The notes under the pieces were generated by a model, which ran no database searches, was not told where the DNA came from, and was given only the letters and a program-made list of their open reading frames with translations. 64,000 nucleotides of DNA from Pseudomonas entomophila. GTDB lineage: Bacteria > Pseudomonadota > Gammaproteobacteria > Pseudomonadales > Pseudomonadaceae. Numbering within the stretch: position 1 is the first letter of the stretch; each line of letters opens with the position of its first letter. The position numbers and the translations under genes are program-made. Of this stretch, positions 42,464 through 51,863 are shown one piece after another. The DNA lies in the NCBI RefSeq assembly GCF_018417595.1, contig NZ_CP070982.1:1513501-1577500 (forward strand), given 5' to 3'.

Positions 42464-43753
42464 TCAAGGCAGTTCGCGACTGCGGTAGAACGCGGTGAGT
42501 ACCTTCACCAGGTGCGCCAGGTCATGGCTGCCGCACAGCTCGCGGATCGAGTGCATGGCGAAGGTCGGCAGGCCGATATCGACGGTGCGCACGCCCAGGT
42601 GGCTGGCGGTGATCGGGCCGATGGTCGAGCCGCAACCCATGTCGCTGCGCACCACGAAGCTCTGCACCGGCACCTCTTCGGCCATGCACAGGTGGCGGAA
42701 GAAGCCGGCGGTTTCGCTGTTGGTGGCGTAGCGCTGGTTGTTGTTGACCTTGATCACGGGGCCGGCGTTGAGCTTGGGCCCGTGGTTGCCGTCGTGCTTG
42801 TCGGCGTAGTTGGGGTGCACGCCATGGGCGTTGTCGGCCGAAACCATCAGCGAGCGCTGGATGGCGCGCACGTAGTCGTCGCCGTCCGGCAGCAGGCGCT
42901 GCAGGGTCTGTTCGAGCATCGGGCCGTCGGCGCCGCAGGCCGAGCAGGAGCCGACCTCTTCGTGGTCGTTGCACACCAGCACGCAGGTTTCGTCGCTGTC
43001 GGCGGCGAGCAGTGCCTGCAGGCCGGCATAGCACGACAGCAGGTTGTCCAGGCGGGCGGCGGCGATGAAGTCGCCGTTCAGGCCGATCAGCGCGGCGTCT
43101 TGCGTGTCGTAGAAGCTCAGCTCGTAATCGAGCACCACGTCGGCGTTGAGGTCGTGCTCGCGGGCCAGTTGCTCGGTGAGCAGGGCGCGGAAGTCGACAC
43201 GTTCGTCGCCGGCCACTTGCGCCAGGATCGGCGGCAGCTCGGTCTGCGGGTTGATCTGCCAGCCTTCGTTGGCGGTGCGGTTGAGGTGGATCGCCAGGTT
43301 CGGGATCACCGCGATCGGCAGCTTGAAGTCGATCAGCTGGCTTTCCACCTTGCCGTCACGGCGGAAGGTGACCCGGCCGGCCAGCGACAGGTCGCGGTCG
43401 AACCAGGGGGCGAGCAGGGCGCCGCCGTACACTTCGACGCCCAGTTGCAGGAAGCCCTGGCGCTGCAGCTCGGGTTGCGGCTTGACCCGCAGGCAGGGGC
43501 TGTCGGTGTGGGCGCCGACCATACGGATCCCGCCCAGCAGCGGCGAGAGCTTGCCCAGCTTGATGGCGATGATCGAGGAATCGTTGCGGGTCACGTAGTA
43601 GCGACCGCCAGGCACCGTGGCCCAGCTGTCGCGCTCGTCCAGGCGCTGGTAACCGGCGGCCTCGAGGCGTTGCACGAGGCTGGCGGTGGCGTGGAAGGGC
43701 GTCGGGGAGGCCTTGAGGAATTCGATCAGGCCGGCATTCAGGGCGTCGCGCAT
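42464..43753 (-). CDS. apeB: M18 family aminopeptidase
   Basis: A 429-residue cytoplasmic metallopeptidase. Metal and catalytic motifs are [14 protein letters not shown] (H and D at about 81-83), the substrate-face [15 protein letters not shown] (about 235), CNDHEEVGS with the Glu pair (about 264-272), [17 protein letters not shown], and the C-terminal HSIREL. It removes N-terminal, mainly acidic, residues from peptides. Length and motifs match the bacterial M18 enzymes. Confidence 0.95.
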   Translation of the reverse strand: MRDALNAGLIEFLKASPTPFHATASLVQRLEAAGYQRLDERDSWATVPGGRYYVTRNDSSIIAIKLGKLSPLLGGIRMVGAHTDSPCLRVKPQPELQRQGFLQLGVEVYGGALLAPWFDRDLSLAGRVTFRRDGKVESQLIDFKLPIAVIPNLAIHLNRTANEGWQINPQTELPPILAQVAGDERVDFRALLTEQLAREHDLNADVVLDYELSFYDTQDAALIGLNGDFIAAARLDNLLSCYAGLQALLAADSDETCVLVCNDHEEVGSCSACGADGPMLEQTLQRLLPDGDDYVRAIQRSLMVSADNAHGVHPNYADKHDGNHGPKLNAGPVIKVNNNQRYATNSETAGFFRHLCMAEEVPVQSFVVRSDMGCGSTIGPITASHLGVRTVDIGLPTFAMHSIRELCGSHDLAHLVKVLTAFYRSRELP

Positions 43754-43817
43754 AAGTCACTCCAGACAGCAGTGGCGCGAGTTTAGCGCAGTTGGGCGGG
43801 AAATTGTGCCAGCCTCT

Positions 43818-43900
43818 TTCGCGGGCAAGCCCGCTCCCACAGGGACCGCACCGCCTGGAAGGCCAGCGCAGTACCTGTGGGAGCGGGCTTGCCCGCGAAG
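43818..43900. repeat. REP-type inverted repeat pair
   Basis: TTCGCGGGCAAGCCCGCTCC and its inverse with adjoining CCCACAG/CTGTGGG blocks. Confidence 0.9.
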
Positions 43901-43923
43901 AGGCCGGTACAGCCCCAGAACAC

Positions 43924-44559
43924 TCAGAACGGTGCCGGGCACTCGAATTTCAGGCGTTCGCCCGTCACCGGATGGGTGAAGCCCAGCATCGACGCATGCA
44001 GGCACAGACGCTCATGGGCTGCCAGCGCCTCGGGGTTGGCGTACAGCCGATCCCCCAGCAGTGGATGACCGATCGACAGCATGTGCACACGCAATTGGTG
44101 CGAACGCCCGGTGATCGGCGTCAGTTCGACACGGCAATAGTCGCCGCAGCGCTCGACGATGCGCCAGAAGGTCAAAGCATGCTTGCCCTGCTCATGGTCG
44201 ACCACATGCCGTGGCTTGGTCGGCGGGTCGTAGCGCAGTGGCAGGTCGATGCTGCCGCTGTCCAGCGCCGGCTGGCCCCAGCACAGCGCGGTGTAGGCCT
44301 TTTCCGTCTCGCGGTCGTGGAACTGGCGTGACAGCTCGCGGTGGCTGTCGGCGTCGCGGGCCAGCAGGATGATCCCCGAGGTTTCCCAGTCCAGGCGATG
44401 GACGATCAGGGCATCGGGGTAGCCGTTTTCCTGCAGGCGGGTGATCAGGCAGTCCTTGTTGTCCTCGGCGCGGCCTGGCACCGACAACAGCAGGGTCGGC
44501 TTGTTGATCACCAGGATGGCGGCGTCTTCGTGAAGGATCTGGATGTTCGACAGCGGCAT
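43924..44559 (-). CDS. RluA family pseudouridine synthase
   Basis: A 211-residue enzyme with the RluA catalytic motif HRLDWETSG (about 56-64, catalytic Asp in RLD), KAYTALCWG and the C-terminal GRSHQLRVHMLSIGHPLLGDRLY. No S4 domain is present, which fits RluA (23S rRNA/tRNA) rather than RluC or RluD. Start at 44559 (MPLSNIQILHED); the longer frame upstream runs through a REP element. Confidence 0.93.
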   Translation of the reverse strand: MPLSNIQILHEDAAILVINKPTLLLSVPGRAEDNKDCLITRLQENGYPDALIVHRLDWETSGIILLARDADSHRELSRQFHDRETEKAYTALCWGQPALDSGSIDLPLRYDPPTKPRHVVDHEQGKHALTFWRIVERCGDYCRVELTPITGRSHQLRVHMLSIGHPLLGDRLYANPEALAAHERLCLHASMLGFTHPVTGERLKFECPAPF

Positions 44560-44579
44560 TGCAGGTTCTCTATAGACAG

Positions 44580-44688
44580 TTGGGGCCGCTTTGCGGCCCT
44601 TTCGCGGCACAAGGCCGCTCCTACAGGGATCGTGAAACCTCTGTAGGAGCGGCCTTGTGCCGCGAAAGGGCTGCGAAGCAGCCCCAAA
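44580..44688. repeat. REP-type inverted repeat pair, GCGGCCTTGTGCCGCG subtype
   Basis: Mirror copies of GGGGC-hairpin plus TTCGCGGCACAAGGCCGCTCCTACAG, about 45 bases between arms. It lies between minE and the pseudouridine synthase gene and may end the min transcript. Confidence 0.88.
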
Positions 44689-44708
44689 GTTGGCCCGAAG
44701 GCGCTGGA

Positions 44709-44963
44709 TCAGCGCTCAGGCAGGGTGATGTTCAGCTCGAGGATCGAGCAGCTGCCCTGGTTCTCCAGCGCCACCTGCACATCGTCGTTGCCGATGTTGA
44801 CGTACTTGCGGATCACCTCGACCAGCTCTTTCTGCAGAGCCGGCAGGTAGTCCGGGGTGCTGCGCTGGCCGCGCTCGTGCGCCACGATGATCTGTAGACG
44901 CTCTTTCGCTACCGACGCGCTGGTCTGTTTCTGCCTGCCACGAAAGAAGTCAAAAAGGTTCAT
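44709..44963 (-). CDS. minE: Cell division topological specificity factor MinE
   Basis: An 84-residue protein: amphipathic N-terminus [12 protein letters not shown] for membrane binding, the MinD-interacting helix [17 protein letters not shown], and the dimerisation domain [19 protein letters not shown]...[11 protein letters not shown]. It drives MinCD oscillation so that division occurs at mid-cell. It is three bases downstream of minD. Confidence 0.97.
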   Translation of the reverse strand: MNLFDFFRGRQKQTSASVAKERLQIIVAHERGQRSTPDYLPALQKELVEVIRKYVNIGNDDVQVALENQGSCSILELNITLPER

Positions 44964-44966
44964 GGT

Positions 44967-45779
44967 TTACTTGCCTCCAAACAGACGCGCAAAGAATCCT
45001 TGCTTCTGCACGTCGATGAACCGCAGGGGCTTCTCTTTGCCCAGCAGACGGTCGACGGTGTCACTGTACGCCTGGCCGGCATCGCTCTGGTCGTCAAGGA
45101 TGACCGGGATGCCTTGGTTGGAGGCCTTGAGAACGGCTTGCGACTCGGGAATCACACCCTTGAGCTTGATCGCCAGGATCTCTTCGACGTCGGCGATGCT
45201 GAGCATCTCGCCCTTTTCGACGCGCTCGGGGTGGTAACGGGTGATCAGCAGGTGTTCCTTGATTGGTTCCTCGCCGTTCTCGGAACGGCGCGACTTGCTC
45301 GACAGGATGCCCAGCATGCGGTCGGAGTCACGGACCGACGACACTTCGGGGTTGGTCACGACGATGGCTTCGTCGGCGAAGTACATCGCCAGGTGCGCGC
45401 CTTTCTCGATACCGGCCGGCGAGTCGCAGATGACGTAGTCGAACTGCTCCTTGAGCTCCATCAGGACCTTCTCGACGCCTTCTTGCGTCAGGGCGTCCTT
45501 GTCGCGGGTCTGGCTGGCGGCCAGCACGAACAGGTTCTCCAGGCGCTTGTCCTTGATCAGGGCCTGCTGCAGGTTGGCTTCGCCGTTGACCACGTTGACG
45601 AAGTCGTACACCACGCGGCGCTCGCAGCCCATGATCAGGTCGAGGTTACGCAGGCCGACGTCGAAGTCGACGATGACCGTCTTGTAGCCGCGCAGTGCGA
45701 GGCCGGTACCAATGGCGGCGCTGGTGGTGGTCTTGCCCACACCCCCCTTGCCGGAAGTGACGACGAGAATCTTGGCCAA
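44967..45779 (-). CDS. minD: Septum-site determining ATPase MinD
   Basis: A 270-residue ParA/MinD ATPase with the deviant Walker A GKGGVGKTT (10-18), IVDFDVGLRNLD, SPAGIEKGA, and the C-terminal amphipathic membrane-targeting helix GFFARLFGGK. It recruits MinC to the membrane and is released by MinE. It is 96 bases downstream of minC and 3 bases upstream of minE. Confidence 0.98.
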   Translation of the reverse strand: MAKILVVTSGKGGVGKTTTSAAIGTGLALRGYKTVIVDFDVGLRNLDLIMGCERRVVYDFVNVVNGEANLQQALIKDKRLENLFVLAASQTRDKDALTQEGVEKVLMELKEQFDYVICDSPAGIEKGAHLAMYFADEAIVVTNPEVSSVRDSDRMLGILSSKSRRSENGEEPIKEHLLITRYHPERVEKGEMLSIADVEEILAIKLKGVIPESQAVLKASNQGIPVILDDQSDAGQAYSDTVDRLLGKEKPLRFIDVQKQGFFARLFGGK

Positions 45780-45875
45780 GGTGTTTCACCCCTAAATAAA
45801 CGGGACGCAGGTCCCTGCAAATACGAAAAACGGCAACGTGAAAAAAGTTGCGCTAAAAATGCCGGCAAGTATCCG

Positions 45876-46628
45876 TTAAAGACGGGTGATGTTCAACACA
45901 TCGCCGGACAGGCTGACTTGTACGCCCGAGCCCCACAGCGGGTCGCGGCGCAGGTCTTCGCAGACCTTGTACTGGCCGGCGATGGAGACCATTTCCGCGG
46001 TCATCTGCTGGCAGAAGATGCGCGCCTTGGTGTTGCCCTTGATCCCCGCCAGGGCGCGGCCGCGCATGGCGCCGTACACATGGATGTTGCCGTCGGCGAG
46101 AAGTTCCGCGCCCGGGCTGACGGAGCCGGTGACCACCAGGTCGCCGCCCTGGGCGTAGATCTGCTGGCCGCCGCGCACGGGCGAGGTGATGATGCGCGTC
46201 GGGCGCACCTCGGGTTCGGCCGGCGCTGGTGGCGGGGCAGGCTCTGGCTCGGGCTTCTTCACCTCAGGCTCTGGCTCCAGCGGGCGCTCGCGGGCACCCG
46301 ACGGCGGCAGCACCGGCAGGTCGATGGCAATCGCTGCGGCGATGTCTTCGATGCGGCTGGCGCGGATTGCCAGGGTGCGCAGGCCATGGTGACGGCAGAT
46401 GCGCATCAAACCGGGCAGGTCGATGGCGCCTTCGTCAGCCGGCAGCTTGTCCAGGGCCAGCACCAGCGGGGTGTTGCTGAAGAAATTCGGCGCCTGCGCC
46501 ACTTTCGCCGCCAGCTGGCGGTCGAGGGATTCGAGGTCGTTGCGCGCCAGTTCCAGCACGGTGATGGCAAGCATGCTGCCCTTGAGCTGGAACACGGGGG
46601 CGTTGTCGGGTGTCTGGTTGGGGCTCAT
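45876..46628 (-). CDS. minC: Septum-site determining protein MinC
   Basis: A 250-residue FtsZ-polymer inhibitor. The N-terminal domain ([28 protein letters not shown]...) is followed by a Pro/Glu-rich linker ([23 protein letters not shown]) and the C-terminal beta-helix domain ([46 protein letters not shown]) that binds MinD. The start is 46628 (MSPNQTPD) or three codons earlier at 46637; neither has a strong ribosome site. Confidence 0.95.
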   Translation of the reverse strand: MSPNQTPDNAPVFQLKGSMLAITVLELARNDLESLDRQLAAKVAQAPNFFSNTPLVLALDKLPADEGAIDLPGLMRICRHHGLRTLAIRASRIEDIAAAIAIDLPVLPPSGARERPLEPEPEVKKPEPEPAPPPAPAEPEVRPTRIITSPVRGGQQIYAQGGDLVVTGSVSPGAELLADGNIHVYGAMRGRALAGIKGNTKARIFCQQMTAEMVSIAGQYKVCEDLRRDPLWGSGVQVSLSGDVLNITRL

Positions 46629-46737
46629 GGTCTGCATAGACGGCTTGTTGCGAGAAAAGTGCCCTGACTTATAGCGATAAGACCGTTTGCCCGCAACCGA
46701 TGTAGAATGCCGGGCTCATGTCTTGCCGGAAGCTTCA

Positions 46738-47670
46738 ATGGAACGCCCGCGTTTTCGATCCTCTTTCCTTCACCCACGATTCTGGGGCCTGTGGCTGGGC
46801 CTGGGCCTGCTGTGGCTGGTCGCCCAGCTCCCGTACCGCGCCCTGCTGGCGCTGGGGCGTGCCCTGGGCGCGGTGATGTACCGGGTGGCCGGCGAGCGCC
46901 GGCGCATCGCCGCGCGCAATCTCGAACTGTGTTTCCCGGAACTGTCCGGCGACGAACGGCAGCGCCTGCTCAAGGAAAACTTCGCCTCCACCGGTATCGC
47001 CTTCTTCGAAATGGCCATGAGCTGGTGGTGGCCAAAGGCCCGGTTGGCGCGCCTGGCCCATATCGAGGGCATCGAGCACCTGCAGGCCGCCCAGCGTGAA
47101 GGAGAGGGCGCCATTCTCATGGCCGTGCATTTCACCACCCTGGAGATCGGCGCCGCGTTGCTGGGGCAGGTCCACACCATCGACGGCATGTACCGCGAGC
47201 ACGGTAATGCGGTGTTCGACTTCATCCAGCGCCGTGGCCGCGAGCGCCACAACCTCGACTCGCTGGCGGTGGAGCGCGACGACGTGCGCGGCATGCTCAA
47301 GTTGCTGCGCAAGGGCCGGGCGATCTGGTATGCCCCGGACCAGGACTACGGCATCAAGCAGAGCATCTTCGTGCCGCTGTTCGGCATCCCGGCCGCCACT
47401 GTCACCGCGACCACCAAGTTCGCCCGCCTGGGCAAGGCCCGGGTGATTCCGTTCACCCAGAAGCGCCTGGACGATGGCAGCGGCTATCGTCTGGTGGTGC
47501 ATCCGCCGCTCGAGGGCTTCCCGGGTGAGACCGAAGAAGCCGATTGCCTGCGTATCAACCAGTGGGTCGAGGGTGTGTTGCGTGAGTGCCCTGAGCAGTA
47601 CCTGTGGGCGCACCGGCGCTTCAAGTCGCGGCCCGAGGGCGAGCCGCGGTTGTACGACAAGAAACGCTGA
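46738..47670 (+). CDS. Lipid A biosynthesis acyltransferase (LpxL/HtrB family)
   Basis: A 310-residue inner-membrane acyltransferase with one N-terminal helix (WGLWLGLGLLWLVAQLPY), the catalytic H-x4-E motif VHFTTLE, GRAIWYAPDQDYG and ATTKFARLGKARVIPFTQKRL. It adds secondary acyl chains to lipid A. It is divergent from minC and upstream of a patatin gene. Which acyl chain it transfers (LpxL1 or LpxL2 type) cannot be told by eye. Confidence 0.93.
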   Translation: MERPRFRSSFLHPRFWGLWLGLGLLWLVAQLPYRALLALGRALGAVMYRVAGERRRIAARNLELCFPELSGDERQRLLKENFASTGIAFFEMAMSWWWPKARLARLAHIEGIEHLQAAQREGEGAILMAVHFTTLEIGAALLGQVHTIDGMYREHGNAVFDFIQRRGRERHNLDSLAVERDDVRGMLKLLRKGRAIWYAPDQDYGIKQSIFVPLFGIPAATVTATTKFARLGKARVIPFTQKRLDDGSGYRLVVHPPLEGFPGETEEADCLRINQWVEGVLRECPEQYLWAHRRFKSRPEGEPRLYDKKR

Positions 47671-47690
47671 CTTTTTATTGGTGTTGACCT

Positions 47691-47756
47691 TTTCGCGGGC
47701 AAGCCCGCTCCCACAGGGGGGGGCGATACCTGTGGGAGCGGGCTTGCCCGCGAAAG
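47691..47756. repeat. REP-type inverted repeat pair, closely spaced
   Basis: TTCGCGGGCAAGCCCGCTCC with CCCACAG and the mirror copy, with only a G-run and a short spacer between arms. Confidence 0.88.
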
Positions 47757-47793
47757 GGCCGGCCTGTTCTCCATCCTTTCCAGGGAAGAATCG

Positions 47794-48942
47794 ATGACCC
47801 CCACCACAGGCCTGATCCTCTCTGGCGGCGGCGCCCGCGCCGCCTACCAGGTCGGCGTGCTCGCGGGCATCGCCGAGCTGCTGCCGCCCGGCGCACCCAA
47901 CCCGTTTCCGGTGATCGTCGGTACGTCGGCGGGCGCCATCAATGCCGTCAAGCTGGCCAGCGGTGCTACTCGCTTCGCCGAGTCGGTGCAGCACCTGACG
48001 GCCTTCTGGCAGCACTTTCGCAGCCATCAGGTGGTACGCAGCGACTGGCCGGGGGTCATCCACCAGGCCAGCCGCTTCGTCGGGCACAGCCTGCTGGGGC
48101 TGGGGCGCCATGTGCCGGTGGCGCTGCTCGACAGCCGTCCGCTGCGCGCCCTTTTGCACAAGCACCTCGACCTCGATGGCATCGGCCACTCCCTGGCGGC
48201 CAACCAATTACGCGCCGTCGCCATCACCGCTTTTGGCTACGAGTCGGGCCAGGCCGTGACCTTCTACCAAGGCCGCGACACCATCGAACCCTGGCTGCGC
48301 CACCGCCGCATCGGCATGCCCACCCCGCTGACCATCGACCATCTGCTGGCCAGCTCGGCGATTCCGCTGCTGTTCGCCCCGGTGCGGTTGGGCGAGGAGT
48401 ACTTCGGCGATGGCGCGGTGCGCCAGTCGGCGCCGATCAGCCCGGCGTTGCACCTGGGCGCCAGCCGTGTGCTGGTGGTGGGGGTCAGCGGCAACCCCCA
48501 GCGGCCCGCGCCGCCATTGCCGACCCAGCGCGTGTTCAGCGGCCAGCAGCCGAGCCTGGCGCAGATCGGCGGGCACATGCTCAACAGCACCTTCATCGAC
48601 AGCCTCGAGGATGATATCGAGCTGCTGCAGCGTCTCAACCACCTCAGCCACCTGCTGCCAGCGCACCTGGATACCCGGCGCCTGGGCCTGGCGCCGATCG
48701 AGGTGCTGGTGGTGGCGCCCAGCCAGCCGCTGGACGAGATTGCCGCCCGGCACCGGCGCGAGTTGCCGGCGGCGTTGCGCCTGTTCCTGCGCGGGCCGGG
48801 GGCGACCAAAACCAGTGGGGCAGGGGTGTTGAGCTATCTATTGTTCGAGGCGAGCTATTGCAGCGAGCTGATTGAACTGGGGCGCAAGGATGCACTGGCG
48901 AAGAAGCGCGAGCTGACTCAGTTTCTGGGATTGGCGGGGTGA
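47794..48942 (+). CDS. Patatin-like phospholipase
   Basis: A 382-residue protein with the patatin set: oxyanion-hole loop LSGGGARAAYQVG (9-21), nucleophile motif GTSAG (about 44-48) and the dyad aspartate in FGDGAV (about 208). The C-terminal part contains a DUF3336-like helical extension typical of larger bacterial patatins. It hydrolyses acyl esters of phospholipids. There is no signal peptide, so the site of action is cytoplasmic or it is exported by a dedicated system. It lies in a cluster of outer-membrane lipid genes (lipid A acyltransferase, mlaA). Confidence 0.9.
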   Translation: MTPTTGLILSGGGARAAYQVGVLAGIAELLPPGAPNPFPVIVGTSAGAINAVKLASGATRFAESVQHLTAFWQHFRSHQVVRSDWPGVIHQASRFVGHSLLGLGRHVPVALLDSRPLRALLHKHLDLDGIGHSLAANQLRAVAITAFGYESGQAVTFYQGRDTIEPWLRHRRIGMPTPLTIDHLLASSAIPLLFAPVRLGEEYFGDGAVRQSAPISPALHLGASRVLVVGVSGNPQRPAPPLPTQRVFSGQQPSLAQIGGHMLNSTFIDSLEDDIELLQRLNHLSHLLPAHLDTRRLGLAPIEVLVVAPSQPLDEIAARHRRELPAALRLFLRGPGATKTSGAGVLSYLLFEASYCSELIELGRKDALAKKRELTQFLGLAG

Positions 48943-48955
48943 CCGGGTCGCCTGG

Positions 48956-49040
48956 GTAGGAGCGGCTTCAGCCGCGATCACCCGCAAAGCGGGGGCCGGG
49001 CATCGCGTTGCCTGGATCGCGGCTGAAGCCGCTCCTACAG
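48956..49040. repeat. REP-type inverted repeat pair
   Basis: GTAGGAGCGGCTTCAGCCGCG and its inverse between the convergent patatin and mlaA genes. Confidence 0.9.
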
Positions 49041-49050
49041 CGAACAGTTG

Positions 49051-49866
49051 TTACTCGGCGATCTGCAACTTGCGCGCCTGGGTGTACACGTAGCGCAGCT
49101 TCTCGTACTCGAACGGCGAGTTGGTCTGCCCGTAGCGGAAGTTGTTGGTGTAGCGCCGGTCGATCACACGCAGCAGGGTGATTTCGGGGTGGTCCTCGGC
49201 CGCTTCGGCCATGTTGAGGTAGTTGAGCTCCCGCTCGCCCACGTAGTCCACCACCAGCCCGGTGGTGTCGCGCAGGTTCGACGGCCCCAGGATCGGCAGC
49301 ATGATGTATGGCCCTTCCGGCACGCCATAGACGCCCAGGGTTTGGCCGAAGTCCTCGTTCTGTTTCGGCAGGCCCATCTTGGTTGCCGGGTCCCACAACC
49401 CGCCGACGCCAATGAGGGTGTTGAACATCAAACGTGCGGTGATTTCCGCCGAACGCCTGGGCTTGAGCTGCAGCACGCTGTTGAACAGGTTAGGCACATC
49501 CCCCAGGTTGCTGAAGAAGTTGCTGACGCCGGTACGCACGAAGCCCGGCGTGACATAGCGGTAACCGTTGACCACCGGCAGGAACACCCACTCGTCGAAG
49601 CGGTAGTTGAAGTGATAGATGCGCCGGTTCATTGACTCCAGCGGGTCGTACACGTTCAGCGCGGCCAGGGTCGAGCGCTCGAATTCGCGCTGGTCCAGGC
49701 CCGGGTTGAATTTCAATGCGCGCAGCGGGTCGAGGAAACCGTCGGGTTCCGCCGAGAGGGTGCCGATGGTTTCGGATTCGACCACGCTGGCACGCGGCGC
49801 GGTCTCCTCGGCCAGGGCGCAGCCGCTGGCGAGCAGGGCGGTGACGAGCAGCAGTCTGTTAACCAC
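49051..49866 (-). CDS. mlaA: MlaA/VacJ outer-membrane lipid asymmetry lipoprotein
   Basis: A 271-residue protein with signal sequence VVNRLLLVTALLASGCALAEE (candidate lipidated Cys) and the MlaA body (YDPLESMNRRIYHFNYRFDEWVFLPVVNGYRYVTPGFVRTGVSNFFSNLGDVPNLFNSVLQLK...FNTLIGVGGLWDPATKMGL...GVYGVPEGPYIMLPILGPSNLRD). It extracts misplaced phospholipids from the outer leaflet for return by the Mla pathway. It starts with GTG after GGAG and overlaps the end of the upstream alpha/beta-fold gene by 8 bases, so the two are coupled. Confidence 0.94.
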   Translation of the reverse strand: MVNRLLLVTALLASGCALAEETAPRASVVESETIGTLSAEPDGFLDPLRALKFNPGLDQREFERSTLAALNVYDPLESMNRRIYHFNYRFDEWVFLPVVNGYRYVTPGFVRTGVSNFFSNLGDVPNLFNSVLQLKPRRSAEITARLMFNTLIGVGGLWDPATKMGLPKQNEDFGQTLGVYGVPEGPYIMLPILGPSNLRDTTGLVVDYVGERELNYLNMAEAAEDHPEITLLRVIDRRYTNNFRYGQTNSPFEYEKLRYVYTQARKLQIAE

Positions 49867-51157
49867 GGAAGAACTCCAGCATGGCGTCGCTGTTGACGCG
49901 GTAGTTGAGGTTGCCGCAATGGCCGCCATGGGGGTAGAGCGTGAGACGGTCGCCGAACACCCGGCGCAGGAAACCGATATCGCCGGGCCCGAGGATCACG
50001 TCGTCGGCGTTGTGCATCACGGCGATCTTGGGGCTTTCGCGCAGGTAGTCTTCCAGGGCGTACAGGCTGACCTGGTCGATCAACTGCAGCACGCTGTTGC
50101 CATCGGTGCGTGCACGCCACATCGGAATCACCTGTTCGGTGATGTAGCAGTCGAAGTCGCATTGCAGGGCGCGCTTGAAGAACGGCTCCAGGCTGCTGCC
50201 CTCGGTGATCGGCAGCTTCGGCGGGATGATCAGGCCACGGCGGTTGATCAGGTCGGAGGTGAAGGCGATGTCGGCCGCCGAGAAGCGGAACGAGGTACCG
50301 ATGAGCATGGCCATCTGTTCGTTGGACAGGTGCTCGCGGGACCTCTGGAAGTCATACAGCAGGGCGTCATTGAGGTCGATGTAGCCCTTTTCCTGGAAGT
50401 AGCGGGTGAGCTTTTCCAGCATCAGCTCGTAGAAAGTGGTGCTCTTGTCGATGCCCTTGACCCGGGTCTGCACCAGCTTGTCCAGGTTGGTGACCGAGGT
50501 GTACAGGTTGACCGGCGGGTTGAGCAGCAGCACGCGCTTGAACTTGAAGCTCTGGCGGGTTTCGTCCAGCTTGCTGACGAACGCCGCGTCCAGCGCCCCC
50601 AGGCTGTAGCCGGTGAGGTAGTACTCGCTGACCGGCAGGCGCGGATGTTGCGCGCGCACCGCCTGCATGACCCGGTACAGGTCCTTGGCGTCTTCGCTGG
50701 TCACCCCTGGGGTGGCGAAGCGTGAGGCGGCGCTCATGAAGTCCCAGCTGGTGGGCGATGACAACTGCACCACGTGGTAGCCGGCCTGGTAGAACAGTTT
50801 CTTCAGGTATTCGTTGATGCTGCTGGAGTAGGGCGCGCCGGTGCCGGCGATCAGGAAGATCAGCGGCGCCTCGTGGTCCTGCCTGGCCAGGCGATAGCGC
50901 AGCTTCTTCACCGACCAGAAGTTGTCGGGCAAGGTGAATTCGCGCTCAGGGCGCAGCGTCAGGCTGTAGTCGGCCTGGTCGATGTCGTCGTCGCTAGGCA
51001 GCGTCGGGCGATGGTCCGGCGGCGTGGTGGCGATGGTCGCCTCGAACGGGTTGGTCAGCGGAAAGCCGTAGCTCGCGGCGTCGATGTCCCGCGCCAGGGC
51101 GGCCGCAGCCATGAGCAGGCCGCCAAGCAGGGCGGCGAGGCGCAAAGGTCGAAGCAT
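49859..51157 (-). CDS. Exported alpha/beta-hydrolase-fold protein coupled to mlaA
   Basis: A 432-residue protein with signal peptide MLRPLRLAALLGGLLMAAAALARD. A hydrolase fold is suggested by LIFLIAGTGAPYSSS, nucleophile elbow GYSLG (near 196), an aspartate in HNADDVILGP and a histidine in LYPHGGHCG near the C-terminus, which would give a Ser-Asp-His triad. The region between (about 205-350) is a large helical cap. No substrate is known to me. Overlap with mlaA suggests work on envelope lipids, which is inference. The GGGGGA before 51157 supports this start. Confidence 0.8.
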   Translation of the reverse strand: MLRPLRLAALLGGLLMAAAALARDIDAASYGFPLTNPFEATIATTPPDHRPTLPSDDDIDQADYSLTLRPEREFTLPDNFWSVKKLRYRLARQDHEAPLIFLIAGTGAPYSSSINEYLKKLFYQAGYHVVQLSSPTSWDFMSAASRFATPGVTSEDAKDLYRVMQAVRAQHPRLPVSEYYLTGYSLGALDAAFVSKLDETRQSFKFKRVLLLNPPVNLYTSVTNLDKLVQTRVKGIDKSTTFYELMLEKLTRYFQEKGYIDLNDALLYDFQRSREHLSNEQMAMLIGTSFRFSAADIAFTSDLINRRGLIIPPKLPITEGSSLEPFFKRALQCDFDCYITEQVIPMWRARTDGNSVLQLIDQVSLYALEDYLRESPKIAVMHNADDVILGPGDIGFLRRVFGDRLTLYPHGGHCGNLNYRVNSDAMLEFFRG

Positions 51158-51375
51158 GAAATCCCCCAGGAAAACGCAAGGTCGTGCAATCAATACGCAG
51201 GCTAGGACCACGGCTGGCGGGGCAAAGTTGCCGCCGTTCATGCCTTTGTCGCGCCAGATGTTGCCGCGCCGGGCAATGTTTGTCTTGTGCAACATAGCTG
51301 CAGGCAGGTGATTTTGCCTTACATCGGGGCTTGGGCGATCATGCGGCGTTTCGGTTACCGCTATTGGAGAACGGG

Positions 51376-51744
51376 ATGTCGCGGTCGCTTCCGGTCGTTG
51401 CCTTGATGCTGTTCCTGGCCCTGTGGCTGGCCGCCAGTTATGGCGTGCGTTACGAATTGATGGAGGATGCCCGTTGGGTGGGGCTGTGCAGCGTGCCGGG
51501 CGAGCAGTGGCAATGCCAGGTGCGCTCGCTGCTGGGGTTGGCGATTCATTTCCAGGTGATTGCCTGGGCTGGGTTGGGGCTGGCGTTGATCGCCCAGTTG
51601 CTTTCGGCGCGGGCGGGTCGGTGGCTGGCGGTGCTAGCTCTGGTGTTCGGACTGCCTTCGCTGGTGCTGTATACCGCCAGCATCGCGGTGTTCACGGTGG
51701 TGCTGGCGGGGTTACGCCTGGTCCGGCAAACGCGGGGCGGCTGA
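51376..51744 (+). CDS. Small inner-membrane hypothetical protein
   Basis: A 122-residue protein with three to four membrane helices: LPVVALMLFLALWLAASYGV, then a short periplasmic loop with two cysteines (LCSVPGEQWQCQVRS), then FQVIAWAGLGLALIAQLLSA and WLAVLALVFGLPSLVLYTASIAVFTVVLAGL. The two loop cysteines may form a disulfide. GGAG precedes the ATG. No family function is known to me. The 218 bases before it show no other gene. Confidence 0.7.
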   Translation: MSRSLPVVALMLFLALWLAASYGVRYELMEDARWVGLCSVPGEQWQCQVRSLLGLAIHFQVIAWAGLGLALIAQLLSARAGRWLAVLALVFGLPSLVLYTASIAVFTVVLAGLRLVRQTRGG

Positions 51745-51765
51745 CAGGGGCTGCTGTGCAGCCCA

Positions 51766-51847
51766 TTCGCGGGTAAACCCGCTCCCACACGGACCTTGCC
51801 GGGTTCAAATGCCACGCAGTACCTGTGGGTGCGGGTTTACCCGCGAA
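51766..51847. repeat. REP-type inverted repeat pair
   Basis: TTCGCGGGTAAACCCGC and its inverse with CTCCCACA/TGTGGG blocks, between convergent genes. Confidence 0.88.
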
Positions 51848-51863
51848 GGAGGCAATGCAGGAC

